Of a DNA stretch of 23,500 nt, positions 9,782 through 18,940 are shown one piece after another. The position numbers were made by a program, and so were the translations under genes. The DNA comes from Glandiceps talaboti (taxonomy: Eukaryota > Hemichordata > Enteropneusta > Spengelidae), in assembly GCF_964340395.1 (NCBI RefSeq), contig NC_135564.1, positions 17,114,957 through 17,138,456 of the forward strand, in the 5' to 3' direction. The notes under the pieces are model-generated. The model had not been told where the DNA came from. It ran no database searches and worked only from the letters and a program-made list of their open reading frames with translations. Numbering within the stretch: position 1 is the first letter of the stretch; the number at the start of each line of letters is the position of its first letter.

Positions 9782-10777
9782 TAATATCAAAATAACACAA
9801 AACACAATAAAATTGTGATCGTTAAGCAACGAAAGGAAGCAAATGAAAATTATATTGACATTCAATTTAATGTTCACCAACTTTATTTCATATGGAAAAT
9901 AATACAAAGTTCATCTTAATTTCTCAGGACAGAAATGTACTTCTTGGTCATCAGAATGTGATTCGTCCAAATAGCGGTAAAATGAAAGCCAATCTTTGCC
10001 AGTCAGCTAGTGATACTATATTTTTTTTACTCACATAAAGACACCACAGTATGGCTAGGGCTAAAGGTGAGCAGTGAATCAACATCCATTCCTAACTGAA
10101 CAAACTGATATTTGCGACGTCGTATCTACTACAGATGTAGTATGCATGTAGCTTGACTTACAAAGGTGGTGAAACACATACATACAGCGCTAGATAGATT
10201 CTGTCATTCGAACTGAAAAATAAAATCTAAACCTGGCTACTAAATGATAACTTTGGATATTTGTGTTACAATAATGTTTTATTTTTGTATGTATATGAGT
10301 TATTTGATAATTTATCGTCAAGTAATCAGGATTTTTGTGGATTTTTTCATTTCTTTTGTGTGTGTGAACTCGATAAGTTCTATACTTTGGCACAAAACTA
10401 CTTTTCGGATTGTCTGTTAATATTTCATATCTTTTCACGTCTGACGTCACCCTCTAAAAGTGTAGGTCAGAGGTTATCAAGTTGATCTCTCAGTTACTCG
10501 TTTGATTTAGGATTATTTGTAATGCAAGACACGGCTGGTTGATTAATGAGTGGGTGGGTGGGTGTTTGGTTGTTCTTGATTTTTGTGAAACACGGGTCCT
10601 GTCACGACATTAGCCCGTGCGGGATGTGGTTGACTTCGTCCAGTACGTGGTGTGTTGATTTGAATTATGAATAATGTAGGTTCATATGATTGGCATAAAG
10701 ACGTACACAAATTAATACTAGTAAAAAATCGAACTTAAGATTCAATTTGAACCAATTTTTTATGGATTATGATAACG
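9782..10777. other. Unique AT-rich DNA, no recognised gene
   Basis: Short frames at 10190-10485 on both strands show no domain. A perfect palindromic CRE (TGACGTCA) lies at 10442-10449, and a GGGTGGGTGGG run lies at 10552-10562. Nothing else is identifiable. Confidence 0.5.
10442..10449. promoter_or_regulatory. CRE-like palindrome TGACGTCA
   Basis: This is an exact full CREB/ATF consensus site. The same octamer also occurs at 16708-16715 and 19799-19806. There is no adjacent gene start here, so function is unproven. Confidence 0.2.
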
Positions 10778-10985
10778 GACGTAAAACTAAATGATTTAAT
10801 TGAAAGGCCGACATATAGATGTTTCGTCAATTTTTACTAGATGTAAGGGACGTGAAACTAAATGATTTTATTGAATGACCGGCAACTGAATTATTCGTCA
10901 CTTTTTACTAGTTGTCACTGACGTGAAACTAAATGATTTTATCAAATGGCCGACAAGTCATGTAATAACATGTTCGTAAACTGAA
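10778..10985. repeat. 71-bp tandem triplicate
   Basis: The start GACGT(A/G)AAACTAAATGATT recurs at 10778, 10849 and 10920, exactly 71 bp apart. Within each unit a GGCCGAC/GACCGGC block and a TTCGTCA(A/C)TTTTTACTAG block follow in the same order. The third copy is incomplete and loses similarity after about 10965. A segment just upstream (about 10719-10735, CTAGTAAAAAATCGAAC) resembles the reverse complement of the CGTCA-TTTTTACTAG block. It is AT-rich and non-coding. Confidence 0.85.
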
Positions 10986-11799
10986 GTTGAATCATAAACC
11001 TCCATCCTTGTCAGTTTAATTGTCTCTGAGATGAATAAAAATGAATAAATATCAAAGTTTCATAAACTCTGGTTGTGCAATAGTGATCAGAAATATGAAT
11101 GTACAAGATTCTCATTTCTACTGAGACACTCGTGTGGCCACTCTATGTATAAATCTGATCTTACTCTGTAAAAAAATCACTTGTTATTGGTACATTAAGC
11201 CTATAGGTGAAGCGAATGATACGTGCATTTCTATTGACTGGTTTAGAAATTAATATTACTACCATACATGAACTCCATTCCATTTTCGATGAAACTCTAA
11301 ACTATATCAAATTTAGCTACTTTAAAGAAACTGTAAATCATCGTAAATGATTCCACTTTATTTTCAAACTTATTAAGGACAAGTCAATACATCAAACAGG
11401 TAGAAAACACGACACAGAGTTAACAGCCGATTTTCTACTGTTTGGTATTAACTAGAAATTAATAAGTTTGTCAACAATGCAGAACACATTACCGGATTTT
11501 TTCCCAACATGCATTGCAGCATGCAAGATGATCGAAGCACAACGGGATATGATTGTTTGTTGCCATGCCCTTTTTAATTAAAGTTGCCGTGACAACAAAT
11601 AATGAAAACCCGAAATGCACATAGGAAATAGTTTGTTGACTTTAAATGCCGACATAGCATGGCATTTCCAGACATCGAAACCTCAAGCTTCAAAATTATC
11701 ACTTCCAGAAGCAATACCGTGGCATATAGTCTAATAATAAGGTCTGGTTTCGGAAATACTGCAACATAAAGAAGAAAACAGGACATTAGTTGAATGAAT
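10986..11799. other. Unique AT-rich DNA, no recognised gene
   Basis: The minus-strand frame at 11574-11786 has no recognisable domain. No RNA gene or repeat stands out. Confidence 0.45.
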
Positions 11800-12018
11800 T
11801 CATTTCGTTTTCCCTGGCAACGATGTGTTTACTATGAAATATTTCAGTAGATTTAAATCCTCGTTCCAAGTAATTATATTCTCATAAGTTGGCCCAACAC
11901 TGTAATTTGAACGTTTCGCTAATTTTGGTCTTAATAATTCGTTTTGATCAACTGCAGAGTTACTAGTAACACACATCAGATACATAAAATAGATCAGTGA
12001 TATAAGGTTTGGTTTCAT
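11800..12018 (-). CDS. Hypothetical small secreted protein, 72 aa (uncertain)
   Basis: The minus-strand frame opens with ATG at 12018 and has a classic signal-peptide layout: a Lys near the start, a hydrophobic stretch LISLIYFMYLMCV, then small residues around TSNSAV that could be the cleavage region. The predicted mature part contains a dibasic Lys-Arg site (AKRSNYSVG) at about residues 35-41 and ends at a TGA. That layout would suit a small processed secreted peptide precursor, but length and AT-rich context also fit chance. A CpG-rich patch at 12300-12540 lies upstream on this strand and could act as a promoter. No family is recognised. It could also be one exon of a longer gene. Confidence 0.25.
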   Translation of the reverse strand: MKPNLISLIYFMYLMCVTSNSAVDQNELLRPKLAKRSNYSVGPTYENIITWNEDLNLLKYFIVNTSLPGKTK

Positions 12019-12299
12019 ACAGTTTGCGCTTTGAGTTGTACTTTCAGATACGATTTGGTCTCAAGATTATAATTTTTGCAGTACTGTAACAGCAAACGAT
12101 AAAAAATCGAAAAAAGTCTGAAATATTCCGAACCGGAATACAGTCTACTGAACAGGCTAATGTATGAAACACACTTGGAGGAGACTTTTGCATAAATTTC
12201 TTCGTAAGCACAGGTGTTTTCATTAGTGATTTTTTTACCACAACACGATATTTGTTTTTTTTAAAATGTTTTATACGTTTGGTTCATCATATCGGTAGC

Positions 12300-12545
12300 G
12301 TTAGATTAGGATTCTATCTCGTTCTAGCAGCTCAGAACTTGATCTAGTCGCAGCCTAGTCCCGCCGCATTATTAACAAAATGCTAGGCGTCGCGGCTTGG
12401 GAGCCTCAAGTGTTATTCATCTCCGAGGTAAGGTCATTTCTGTCACCTCAGCTATAAGCGGCCGCGGAGAAAGGACAACTCGGCCTTTGACCTCGTCTAT
12501 AAGTGTTTTTCGTTAGCCTTGTCACGCATTTTCGTTTACATTTCT
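12300..12545. other. CpG-rich patch with weak internal direct repeat
   Basis: This 250-bp stretch is clearly richer in CG dinucleotides than its AT-rich flanks and includes a GCGGCCGC octamer at 12458-12465. Two imperfect copies of an 18-mer (T-C/G-ACCTC..CTATAAG) lie at 12443-12460 and 12488-12505. It could be a CpG-island-like promoter (for example for the minus-strand frame at 12018) or a small dispersed element. Confidence 0.35.
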
Positions 12546-13859
12546 CGGTAGCCATAGTAGGCGTCTATCAAAAGAGATAAACATTTGAAATTTATGCCGT
12601 TTTGAGATAAATATGTCAAGTACCCGCTGGAAGAGTAAAGTCTGAAAACTTCACAATACAATTCGATGCATGTCATAAATTAGGCTGTGACCTTTCACCG
12701 ACGAAATAACAGCGTAGCCACCCTTTTTGGTCTGTGCCCATGGTTACTAGCGAAGTGTAACAAAGTCAAATCTATTATGTGGTGAACATAATGTGTACTT
12801 GTCGTGCAGTATATACCTGTTAATAATCGGGTACTCTGAACTACCACTGCACCAGTAGTGGCACTTCAACTGCTTTCATGAACAGTAAAAGAATAGAGAA
12901 ATTAAAATAAATTGATAAATCTATATGAAGAGGAAATGTCACTTTAGAAACTAAAGGTTCTTGTTTATTTAAAACCTACCCGAGAGTTGCTATGGAAACC
13001 GATACTCTTCTTTCAGTTTTACCAAATCAACGTCACGACGTTAAAATAAAATCCTGTGAAGGAGAAGAAATTCAGACACCACTTGAGAACGCACTCGGAA
13101 CCTAGCTGACTGGTGGGTCCTGGTACGCCTTCCCGACATACCCCTCTTACGGAACTGACGTAACTTATCAAGGGTCTTTTAAGTTCATCTCACCCTGACA
13201 TTTATCGCTAGCTAGCTACGTATCCCTCTTTCAGGATTTCTTTTCGTTAATCAAAATGACACTTGATAGGCTTAAAGTATGTTGACAAAGAAAATGATAC
13301 CAAAGAGCGCGAGCGTTCTAAAAAGTATTAGGATAGTTTTACTCATGACCTCAGGTGACCCCTTTGTCTCGTTTAAAGCTCCTCATGCAAAGACTAGCAA
13401 AGCAGTTTGGTAATATTTCACAGTGGGTACAGTAAGTCCGCCCACCAGTATGACCCGACAAGTTGATAAGCACAACTACACAAACTTGAAGAGGTTCGAC
13501 GCTGACATTGATTTATTATAAAAATGCTATTGGTAAAACTGGCCTTGTACTACCCCTTTTCCGTAACATAATTTGGCATAACGTATCCAATTTCCTAGAT
13601 CTCAGCACTGACTAAGTTTCGATGTTTGATTGGTTCGTCTAGTTACACTGAGAGATAGGCCCTAAATACTTCAGTAATGAAGCGATATAAAGTAGACGTT
13701 AGGAATGTCATTTTCAACGGATTTTGTACAATTTGTTTCATATATCCTATTATTCTATTTACCTATTATTTGCTAAAATTCAACACATTCAACGGTTGTG
13801 AGATTACTCAAGACTTTGAACGATCGTGAAAAAAAAACCTTTAAAAAAACTGAAGAAAT
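12546..13859. other. Unique DNA, no recognised gene; contains an RFX-like X-box
   Basis: No exon is recognised. The stretch holds the X-box-like palindrome at 12986-12999 and a near-palindromic TGACCTCAGGTGA at 13346-13358 that resembles everted nuclear-receptor half-sites. A-rich tracts lie near 13829-13884. Confidence 0.45.
12986..12999. promoter_or_regulatory. RFX/X-box-like motif
   Basis: GTTGCTATGGAAAC fits the RFX consensus (GTTGCYATGG-N-AAC, an imperfect dyad). In animals such sites mark ciliary and some immune genes. No start of a recognised gene is adjacent, so this is a motif match only. Confidence 0.3.
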
Positions 13860-13860
13860 T

Positions 13861-13884
13861 TAAAAAAAAAAAAAAAAAAAAAAA
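13861..13884. repeat. Poly(A) tract of about 24 bases
   Basis: An uninterrupted A-run follows other A-rich segments from 13829. It could be the tail of an old retroposed sequence on the plus strand, but no parent element is recognised upstream. Confidence 0.8.
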
Positions 13885-14036
13885 CCTATCGAGGGTGTGT
13901 CTCTAATCGTTCTTACATCGTCGCCGCTTTCAACGGTATGAGATATGTCTAGCTTGACAAAATAAAGCTGAGAGTTTTTATGGAAACATACTGCTATACT
14001 ATCGTCAAAAAGGCTATGAAAACATACAGACCTAAC

Positions 14037-14102
14037 CCAAAGCAAACCTTCAACACGACACGGCATGCAAATGATACTGAGCGTTTTCTTCGCACCCGCC
14101 AT
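14037..14102 (-). CDS. Possible short first coding exon on the minus strand (very uncertain)
   Basis: On the minus strand AATATGGCGGGTGCG gives a start codon inside a TISU/YY1-like context (consensus SAASATGGCGGC). The frame MAGAKKTLSIICMPCR continues to a possible donor GG|GTTAGG near 14035; it stays open to the T-run at 13884. No protein family is recognised. The proposed end assumes that donor. Confidence 0.12.
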
Positions 14103-15048
14103 ATTGGTGGTCCGCGACTAGAACAGCTAGCAATTACGACTTTTGCCATTTTTTGGATCCCATTGTTTAGAAATCATAGCTTTTCGACTTTCAAAAACAA
14201 TAATTTACATTACTTACCACATAAGACTGCTTATCTTGTCTGTTTTTCTAAAAACTTACCGCTGACGACGATTTTTAGTTTCTATAGAAGGCCGTGCCAA
14301 ACGCCATGAATGCAGAAAGCTATTTCAGTCTGTCTGGCAATGTTGTCAATGAGTAACTAGTTATGGTGTGGCAATAGGAATTGCCGTTAATTTTTGAATA
14401 ATGACACTCTTTTGATAATCAATGATTACCTTTTATGTTTAATATCATACATAAATGGCGGGAAAATGTGTTATGGGTGGACAATTCAATGAAGTCCATA
14501 GATTTTACAAAATGAAGACTATTCCCCTTATTTGAGTATATGCAGATGTGCCGCCCTTTGGGGTGTGTTTTCTAGCCCTTTGGTCTAACATGGGGTCTGT
14601 TTTTTTTAGCTGAAGAGTCTAAAATGGGGTCCACTTTGCATTATTCATTATTTGGCTTGATCTAAGATGTGTTCCAACGTCCTTTACCAAATCATAACTG
14701 CCATTAATTGCCCCAAAACGTTGCCTCCTAAGGAAAATGTAAAATTTTCATCGAAACCTGTCTAAAATGGGGTATGGAGTTTTGGTCAAAGTGGGGCTTG
14801 GGGTTCCCCAATCTGATTAAAATCTGATGTTAGATAGGCTGGTTTTCCTGTATTTACCTTTATTTCATCGTTATTGCGTCTTTTACGTTAGTTTTTTTTT
14901 TCCCTGGACGAACGCCTTTCCAACAGATGTTGATATAGGGAGTATTTGGTTTGAATTTTTAATTTATAGAACCTATTTATCACGTTTTCCTACTTGAAAA
15001 GAACATGACTGTGGAACAGCATGGACAAATCCATGCTTGCAATTCTGA
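14103..15048. repeat. Unique DNA with scattered TCTAAAATGGGGT motifs
   Basis: Between about 14560 and 14800 the motif TCTAA(A/C)ATGGGGT recurs (14584, 14618, 14761), together with a related TCTAAGATG near 14660 and several GGGGT/GGGGC runs. Spacing is irregular, so this looks like an old, eroded repeat or part of a dispersed element. The rest has no recognisable gene. Confidence 0.4.
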
Positions 15049-15139
15049 TCAATAAATTGCAAAAAGCTAAAATTGCATACAAATTGCACGTACAATAACA
15101 AACTTTTGACACGCTTTTTAAATGTTTGCAATTTATTGA
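15019..15139. repeat. Foldback: 15-bp perfect inverted repeat plus a nested small hairpin
   Basis: TCAATAAATTGCAAA at 15049-15063 has its exact reverse complement TTTGCAATTTATTGA at 15125-15139, with a 61-bp loop. Just left, GCATGGA-CAAA-TCCATGC at 15019-15036 is a perfect 7-bp stem. No terminal duplication flanking them was identified. Confidence 0.75.
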
Positions 15140-15365
15140 GTTGCAAACAAGAGCGAAAAATATAGTAAAGTTGTTTTGTATCAATTAAAAATCGAAATTC
15201 TCATCCCATACGGCCACTTTAATCCATTTATATGCCTGAAAAAAAGTGCATGTTGTCATAAGGTACGACCTGCTAAGGTAATCTTGTATAGTGGACACAC
15301 CGAGAATGCTATAGTGTTGTAAGGTTGTTGTTACGTCAGGCAATGAAAGCACAAGCAGTGTTACA

Positions 15366-15769
15366 GCGAATTTGTCAATGCCGTACAGCTTTTCTGTTTG
15401 ATACAACCACACAGAAACCAATAAGAAACTGGACATGCTACACTTTAAGATAGCAAGATTGAATGAGTACAGTTTCTTGCTTGTCTAGATGAAACGAACT
15501 ACACAGTCATGGCACCATACAGACATCAAGTGAACGCCTCAGAAGGACATTTTATGTTCCCTTCATCAGGTGTTTGATACTAAGAAAAACATTGGCACCC
15601 GAATGTCTGCATGAAGTTGTAATACATTGATAATGGTTTATTTCATTTAGACTAAATATAGCAAACAAATGCGATATTGTTATTGGAGTGTGGCATATGC
15701 AGTTTCTTGTTGGTTTCTGCGTGGTTGTATCAAACACAAAAGCTAGCTGCACGGTATTGTGAAATTCAC
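15366..15769. repeat. Foldback A: about 80-bp imperfect inverted repeat, 244-bp spacer
   Basis: The left arm, about 15366-15442 (core GTTTGATACAACCAC and CAGAAACCAA at 15395-15420), is matched by the reverse complement of 15687-15769 (core on the plus strand GTGGTTGTATCAAAC). Over the core the match is about 90 percent; outside it, similarity weakens with small indels. Both arms, read in the matching orientation, share a peptide of the form FDTTTQKP-x-RN, so the ancestral sequence may have been coding. The minus-strand 110-codon frame over 15552-15884 includes the right arm. Confidence 0.75.
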
Positions 15770-15960
15770 TGGAGTATGATCTTGTTGCAACAGACGATAA
15801 AATGTTAGTAAAGATAATTTTTGTGCAAGACCATAAAACGTAGCAAGACTTCCTTGAGGCAGACGACGTTTTGTTCCTAGTCAACTAATTATGTCAGATA
15901 ATATCGGTCTACAACGAACGAAACGAGCTGTACAGTACTAGTTCTAGTAATTAAAGTTGG

Positions 15961-16312
15961 AACCCGGCGGTGGCAACCCTTGGATGGGTGGGTACCCATG
16001 CTTGTTAGCGAAATTTCTAATGCATCCCCTTTTCCGGAATATCTCGATGAAAAACATCCCACTTTTTAGTGAATCTTGGAGAAAATCACTACAAAAACAC
16101 CCACATATTTCCTAAATCCGGAAGGTTTACCTTCAAGGACACCTAATCCATACACCGTTGCACATACAATGCTTGCCCTAATACTATTGTTTACCATAGC
16201 AACCTTTTACGATTCCACGGACCTAGATGGCCGACGAAAAACGACGCCTTCCCGTGACATTTCTAACAAGCATGCGTACGCGCTTCGTCTGCGACTGCCA
16301 CCACCGGGAGTT
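15961..16312. repeat. Foldback B: about 54-bp imperfect inverted repeat, 244-bp spacer
   Basis: The left arm 15961-16014 (AACCCGGCGGTGGCA ... CATGCTTGTTAGCGAAAT) pairs with 16259-16312 (ATTTCTAACAAGCATG ... TGCCACCACCGGGAGTT). The two ends of the arms match well and the middle is diverged. The spacer is the same length as in foldback A by my coordinates, although the sequences differ. The spacer and right arm overlap a 119-codon plus-strand frame at 16076-16435 with no recognisable domain. Confidence 0.7.
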
Positions 16313-16640
16313 GGAAATACGAACAGACATTTGATTGAAACCACAACATCTTCTGATTTACAGTGCACTCCTTTAACGAATCACTCCCATTCGACGATGA
16401 GGGCGATCTACGTGAAATACCAAGGGACTGGGTAAACTCCACATGGCTTGTCTATTTCAATCAGTAAGTTAAACTCAATGTGCAATATGCGACAACATAG
16501 AGTATTGGCGCCACTCAAGTTTTTCGCGAAACAATGACTTCACTCCTGTAAACGAATTATCCATATATATAAAGACAATGTAACCATCCTATCTGGCATT
16601 GGTCAGTTTGCACAAATTTATGACGTAATGTATCGAGCAT
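16313..16640. other. Unique DNA with TATA-like sequence
   Basis: TATATATAAAG at 16564-16574 is a good TATA-box match on the plus strand. The nearest recognised plus-strand start is 1.07 kb further on (17646), so a 5' UTR intron would be needed to link them. No other feature is seen. Confidence 0.3.
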
Positions 16641-17085
16641 AGTTACATAGTTACATAGTTACATACTTCCATAGTTCCATTCTGACAGTTAGGCCCTCCT
16701 AGGCCTTTGACGTCAGATCAGAATATATTCCAGGTTGGGCGCACACACAATAATCCCAATATGAAGTATCAGTTTCTGGGTTGTATTTGATGTCCTATCC
16801 CTCTAAGTGAGTGTTCAAGTCTTCTTTCAAATGTTTGGGTGGTTCCTGCAGTAACAATACTAGATGTAAGTATAGACCATACACGAAACGTGTAGGGTCT
16901 ATGGGGACGTTTGTTCCAGGTGTTGACTGATCTGTTGATGAAAAAGTATTTCCTAATGTATCCCTTTTGGCATGTGTTCCTTTTAGATTTTGTATTGTGT
17001 CCTCTCGTGTTTTTTTGTGTTAAGGGTGTCGTATTTTCCGGAGACAATCTTATAATACAATTTCAAGTAAATCGTAAATTAGTGA
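16641..17085 (-). mobile_element. 5'-truncated LINE relic (CR1/Jockey-like 3' end) with terminal octamers
   Basis: Read on the minus strand, YKIVSGKYDT (about 17060-17027) is followed, after a frameshift, by TRGHNTKSKR, IRKYFFINRSVNTWNKRP and TFERRLEHSLRG, ending at a stop near 16769. This 'YKI..GKYD ... TRGH-x-x-K ... RK-x-F-x-x-R-V-N-x-W-N-x-L/R-P ... F-x-x-R-L' order is the usual C-terminus of CR1/Jockey-type reverse transcriptases. Downstream lies a short 3' UTR ending in five octamers on the plus strand: AGTTACAT x3, ACTTCCAT and AGTTCCAT (16641-16680). Terminal octamer repeats are characteristic of CR1 elements. The palm and all upstream parts are missing and the frame is broken, so it is a dead-on-arrival copy. 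Confidence 0.82.
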
Positions 17086-17645
17086 GCGAACACCTACAAA
17101 AAGTGCCAGGAGAAAGGCAAACAACCAACAAAGCAATCATGTTGGCTATTAGAGTGAGAAGGTTACGAGAGCAGTGACACCTAAATGTTGCAACTGTAGA
17201 CCTGAGATAGTTCACAGACTAGATGTCTCGCTGTAATGTTTTCAAAACGAATGAATGAATCGCCTGTCAATCTTGGGATCTTGTATGGATTCTGGCAAAA
17301 GTGTCTGTCTCTTTCATTTACTGCACGTAGTATGGTTTTTTTTTTTCAAACAATGAATATGTTCGTCTAGCTGTATTGTGATAAAATTTCATCATTTCAT
17401 GTTTATCATTGAAAAAAATCTCAATAGAGTCGTGATTTCACCATGGGTCATCTTTTCAATGATGACAATAGTACTAATAGAGGTGTGGTGCAAATTTCCA
17501 ACCAGAAACTCCCAGAAGAGATCCACACACCTATATACAGAAAGTAATCCAGGTGCTCATCACCATTCGATGTTAAGTCTGTGTCGTGAATAGTTTCGCC
17601 TGGACTCCGCAGTTTAGAGAAGAAGAGTAGCGACACCAAGTCAAC
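17086..17645. promoter_or_regulatory. Upstream region of the sushi gene with TATA-like box
   Basis: No exon is recognised. CTATATACAG at 17531-17540 contains a TATA-like core about 108 bp before the ATG at 17646, a reasonable distance for a TATA promoter plus short 5' UTR. A T-run at about 17337-17346 and several short frames are uninformative. Confidence 0.3.
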
Positions 17646-17709
17646 ATGCGACTGTCTTTACAAACCTCTATTATCACCGTGTTCATATTTTCCAGAATTG
17701 TATCTGTAG
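17646..17709 (+). CDS. Exon 1 of secreted sushi-domain gene: signal peptide
   Basis: ATG at 17646 opens MRLSLQTSIITVFIFSRIVS, a basic start followed by a hydrophobic core, as expected for a signal peptide with cleavage near residues 20-24. The exon ends in GTAG|GTAAGA, an excellent donor, in phase 1. The start is chosen because it is the first ATG preceding the hydrophobic run, and because the phase joins perfectly to the next exon (G|CG, Ala22). The product is predicted to enter the secretory pathway. Confidence 0.8.
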
Positions 17710-18877
17710 GTAAGACCACCGACTCTCCCTTATTATCCTAATCTCTATCTTACAAATGAAAACTCGTTGACAAATCTTCAAATGTACATTGTACTATAAT
17801 TTGGCCATTAATAGCAAAGGGACTGTAGGCAATATCTTTTCATTAAGCTTGGTAATAGTTGTGTTATCTCATGTACCGTATTTCAAGGTTAAAAACCAAA
17901 TGAATTATGGAAATGATGCGACAAATGTACATATCTGTTCCCTGATATCGAACTCAAGGCAAATTCATTTAAAAAAAACACTTAACAAATAGAATTGGTA
18001 CTATGCGATAGTTATAGCACACAGGTCCTCGCCCATTAATGTTTTAACAGGACACTTTAAGGAAAACCCATCTGTTATTTTGTCTGAGGCAAAGCCATAA
18101 AGATTTGTGATGAATCATTAAGCTACTTGGACTGACGAACATACTCCAGGAAGAAAGGCAAATCAAGGGAGAGGGGGGGGGGTATACTTCGATAACGGAT
18201 AAGTCAGCGATCAGTTTTAAGGTGATACGATCAATCAATCTGATTTTGAGCTGAGACTTTAACCATAAGACCACAATAATACGTACATTATTGTCTGCCT
18301 CAATTGCTTATCACACTTTATGCAGGACATCAATTATTGTACCATCAGCTATTCTTTCATTGATGAAAATATCACAATTGAAATCATGTGCAATGAGACG
18401 AGACTACACCTTGTATTGTATGTTATTAAAAAAACTATTGAAATCTCTGCAAGCTTTGTGTTCCCCCAAACAAGTATAATACACAGAATTGATCCAGGTA
18501 CAATCTCACCAGACATGACATGGACCAAACCACAGAGGCTATTTACCTTTATGAAAAGTTAGCTACTGTGATATCAAATGATGTAATTTGATGAATATTC
18601 ATGTATGAATTTAAAACAATATGCTTTAAATTGTATATCAGATTGAGTAAAATGTGTTTATTGGTTGTAATTCTTAATAATGTTAACTTTTGCAATCGTA
18701 CCTTGTAGTCGTATAAACAGATACACACTGTGTGATTGACCAATCATCAATCTTCATAATAAGGAGTTCTATACTAGTTCATAGATCAACTGTCACATGA
18801 CAAGTTCAGATATAAGTAATTCTGATCTGTGATGGCATTTGTTTTGTAATTTGTAATGTACTTTTGTTCATGTACAG
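17710..18877. other. Intron 1 of the sushi gene (1,168 bp)
   Basis: Bounded by GTAAGA at 17710 and TTCATGTACAG ending at 18877. It contains a coding-like stretch at about 18324-18497 (after TTTATGCAG, reading DINYCTISYSFIDENITIEI and ending CCAG|GTAC), which is not needed to join exons 1 and 2. It does not resemble a known domain, and in phase terms its use is untested. A G-run lies at 18172-18182. Confidence 0.6.
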
Positions 18878-18940
18878 CGTCTTATGTCGACGACTGTCCT
18901 AATCCTGGTGCAACAGCCTGGGGTACCATGGACACTACAG
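18878..18940 (+). CDS. Exon 2a: N-terminal half of a sushi (CCP) domain
   Basis: Following acceptor TGTACAG, the frame reads ASYVDDCPNPGATAWGTMDT, giving the first sushi cysteine (Cys28) and the CPNPG start typical of the domain. It ends CTACAG|GTAAG in phase 1. Sushi/CCP modules are about 60-residue beta-sandwiches, common in complement regulators and adhesion proteins, with disulfides Cys1-Cys3 and Cys2-Cys4. Confidence 0.82.

Noticed and set aside
8439-9907. Several open frames of 330-480 codons on both strands (Ile-His-Thr-Tyr or Met-Tyr-Val-Cys repeats)
   Set aside because: They are translations of a 4-nt repeat with no stop in several frames. All frames are open for trivial reasons and the flanks have no gene features.
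10552-10562. G-quadruplex at GGGTGGGTGGG
   Set aside because: Only three GGG runs are present on the strand in a short window; four are needed for an intramolecular quadruplex.
13346-13358. Nuclear-receptor element TGACCTCAGGTGA
   Set aside because: It is an imperfect everted half-site pair with no linked gene; too common by chance to list as a site.
14106-14118. CArG box (SRF site) in CCATATTGG
   Set aside because: It has only five A/T between CC and GG; the consensus needs six.
16076-16435. 119-codon plus-strand frame, and a nested ATGGCCGAC start at 16227
   Set aside because: It overlaps the spacer and arm of foldback B, has no domain or signal peptide, and I found no convincing splice sites. 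It is kept only as part of the foldback description.
16911-17177. 88-codon plus-strand frame over the second LINE
   Set aside because: The minus strand reads a recognisable LINE C-terminus, so this is its shadow.
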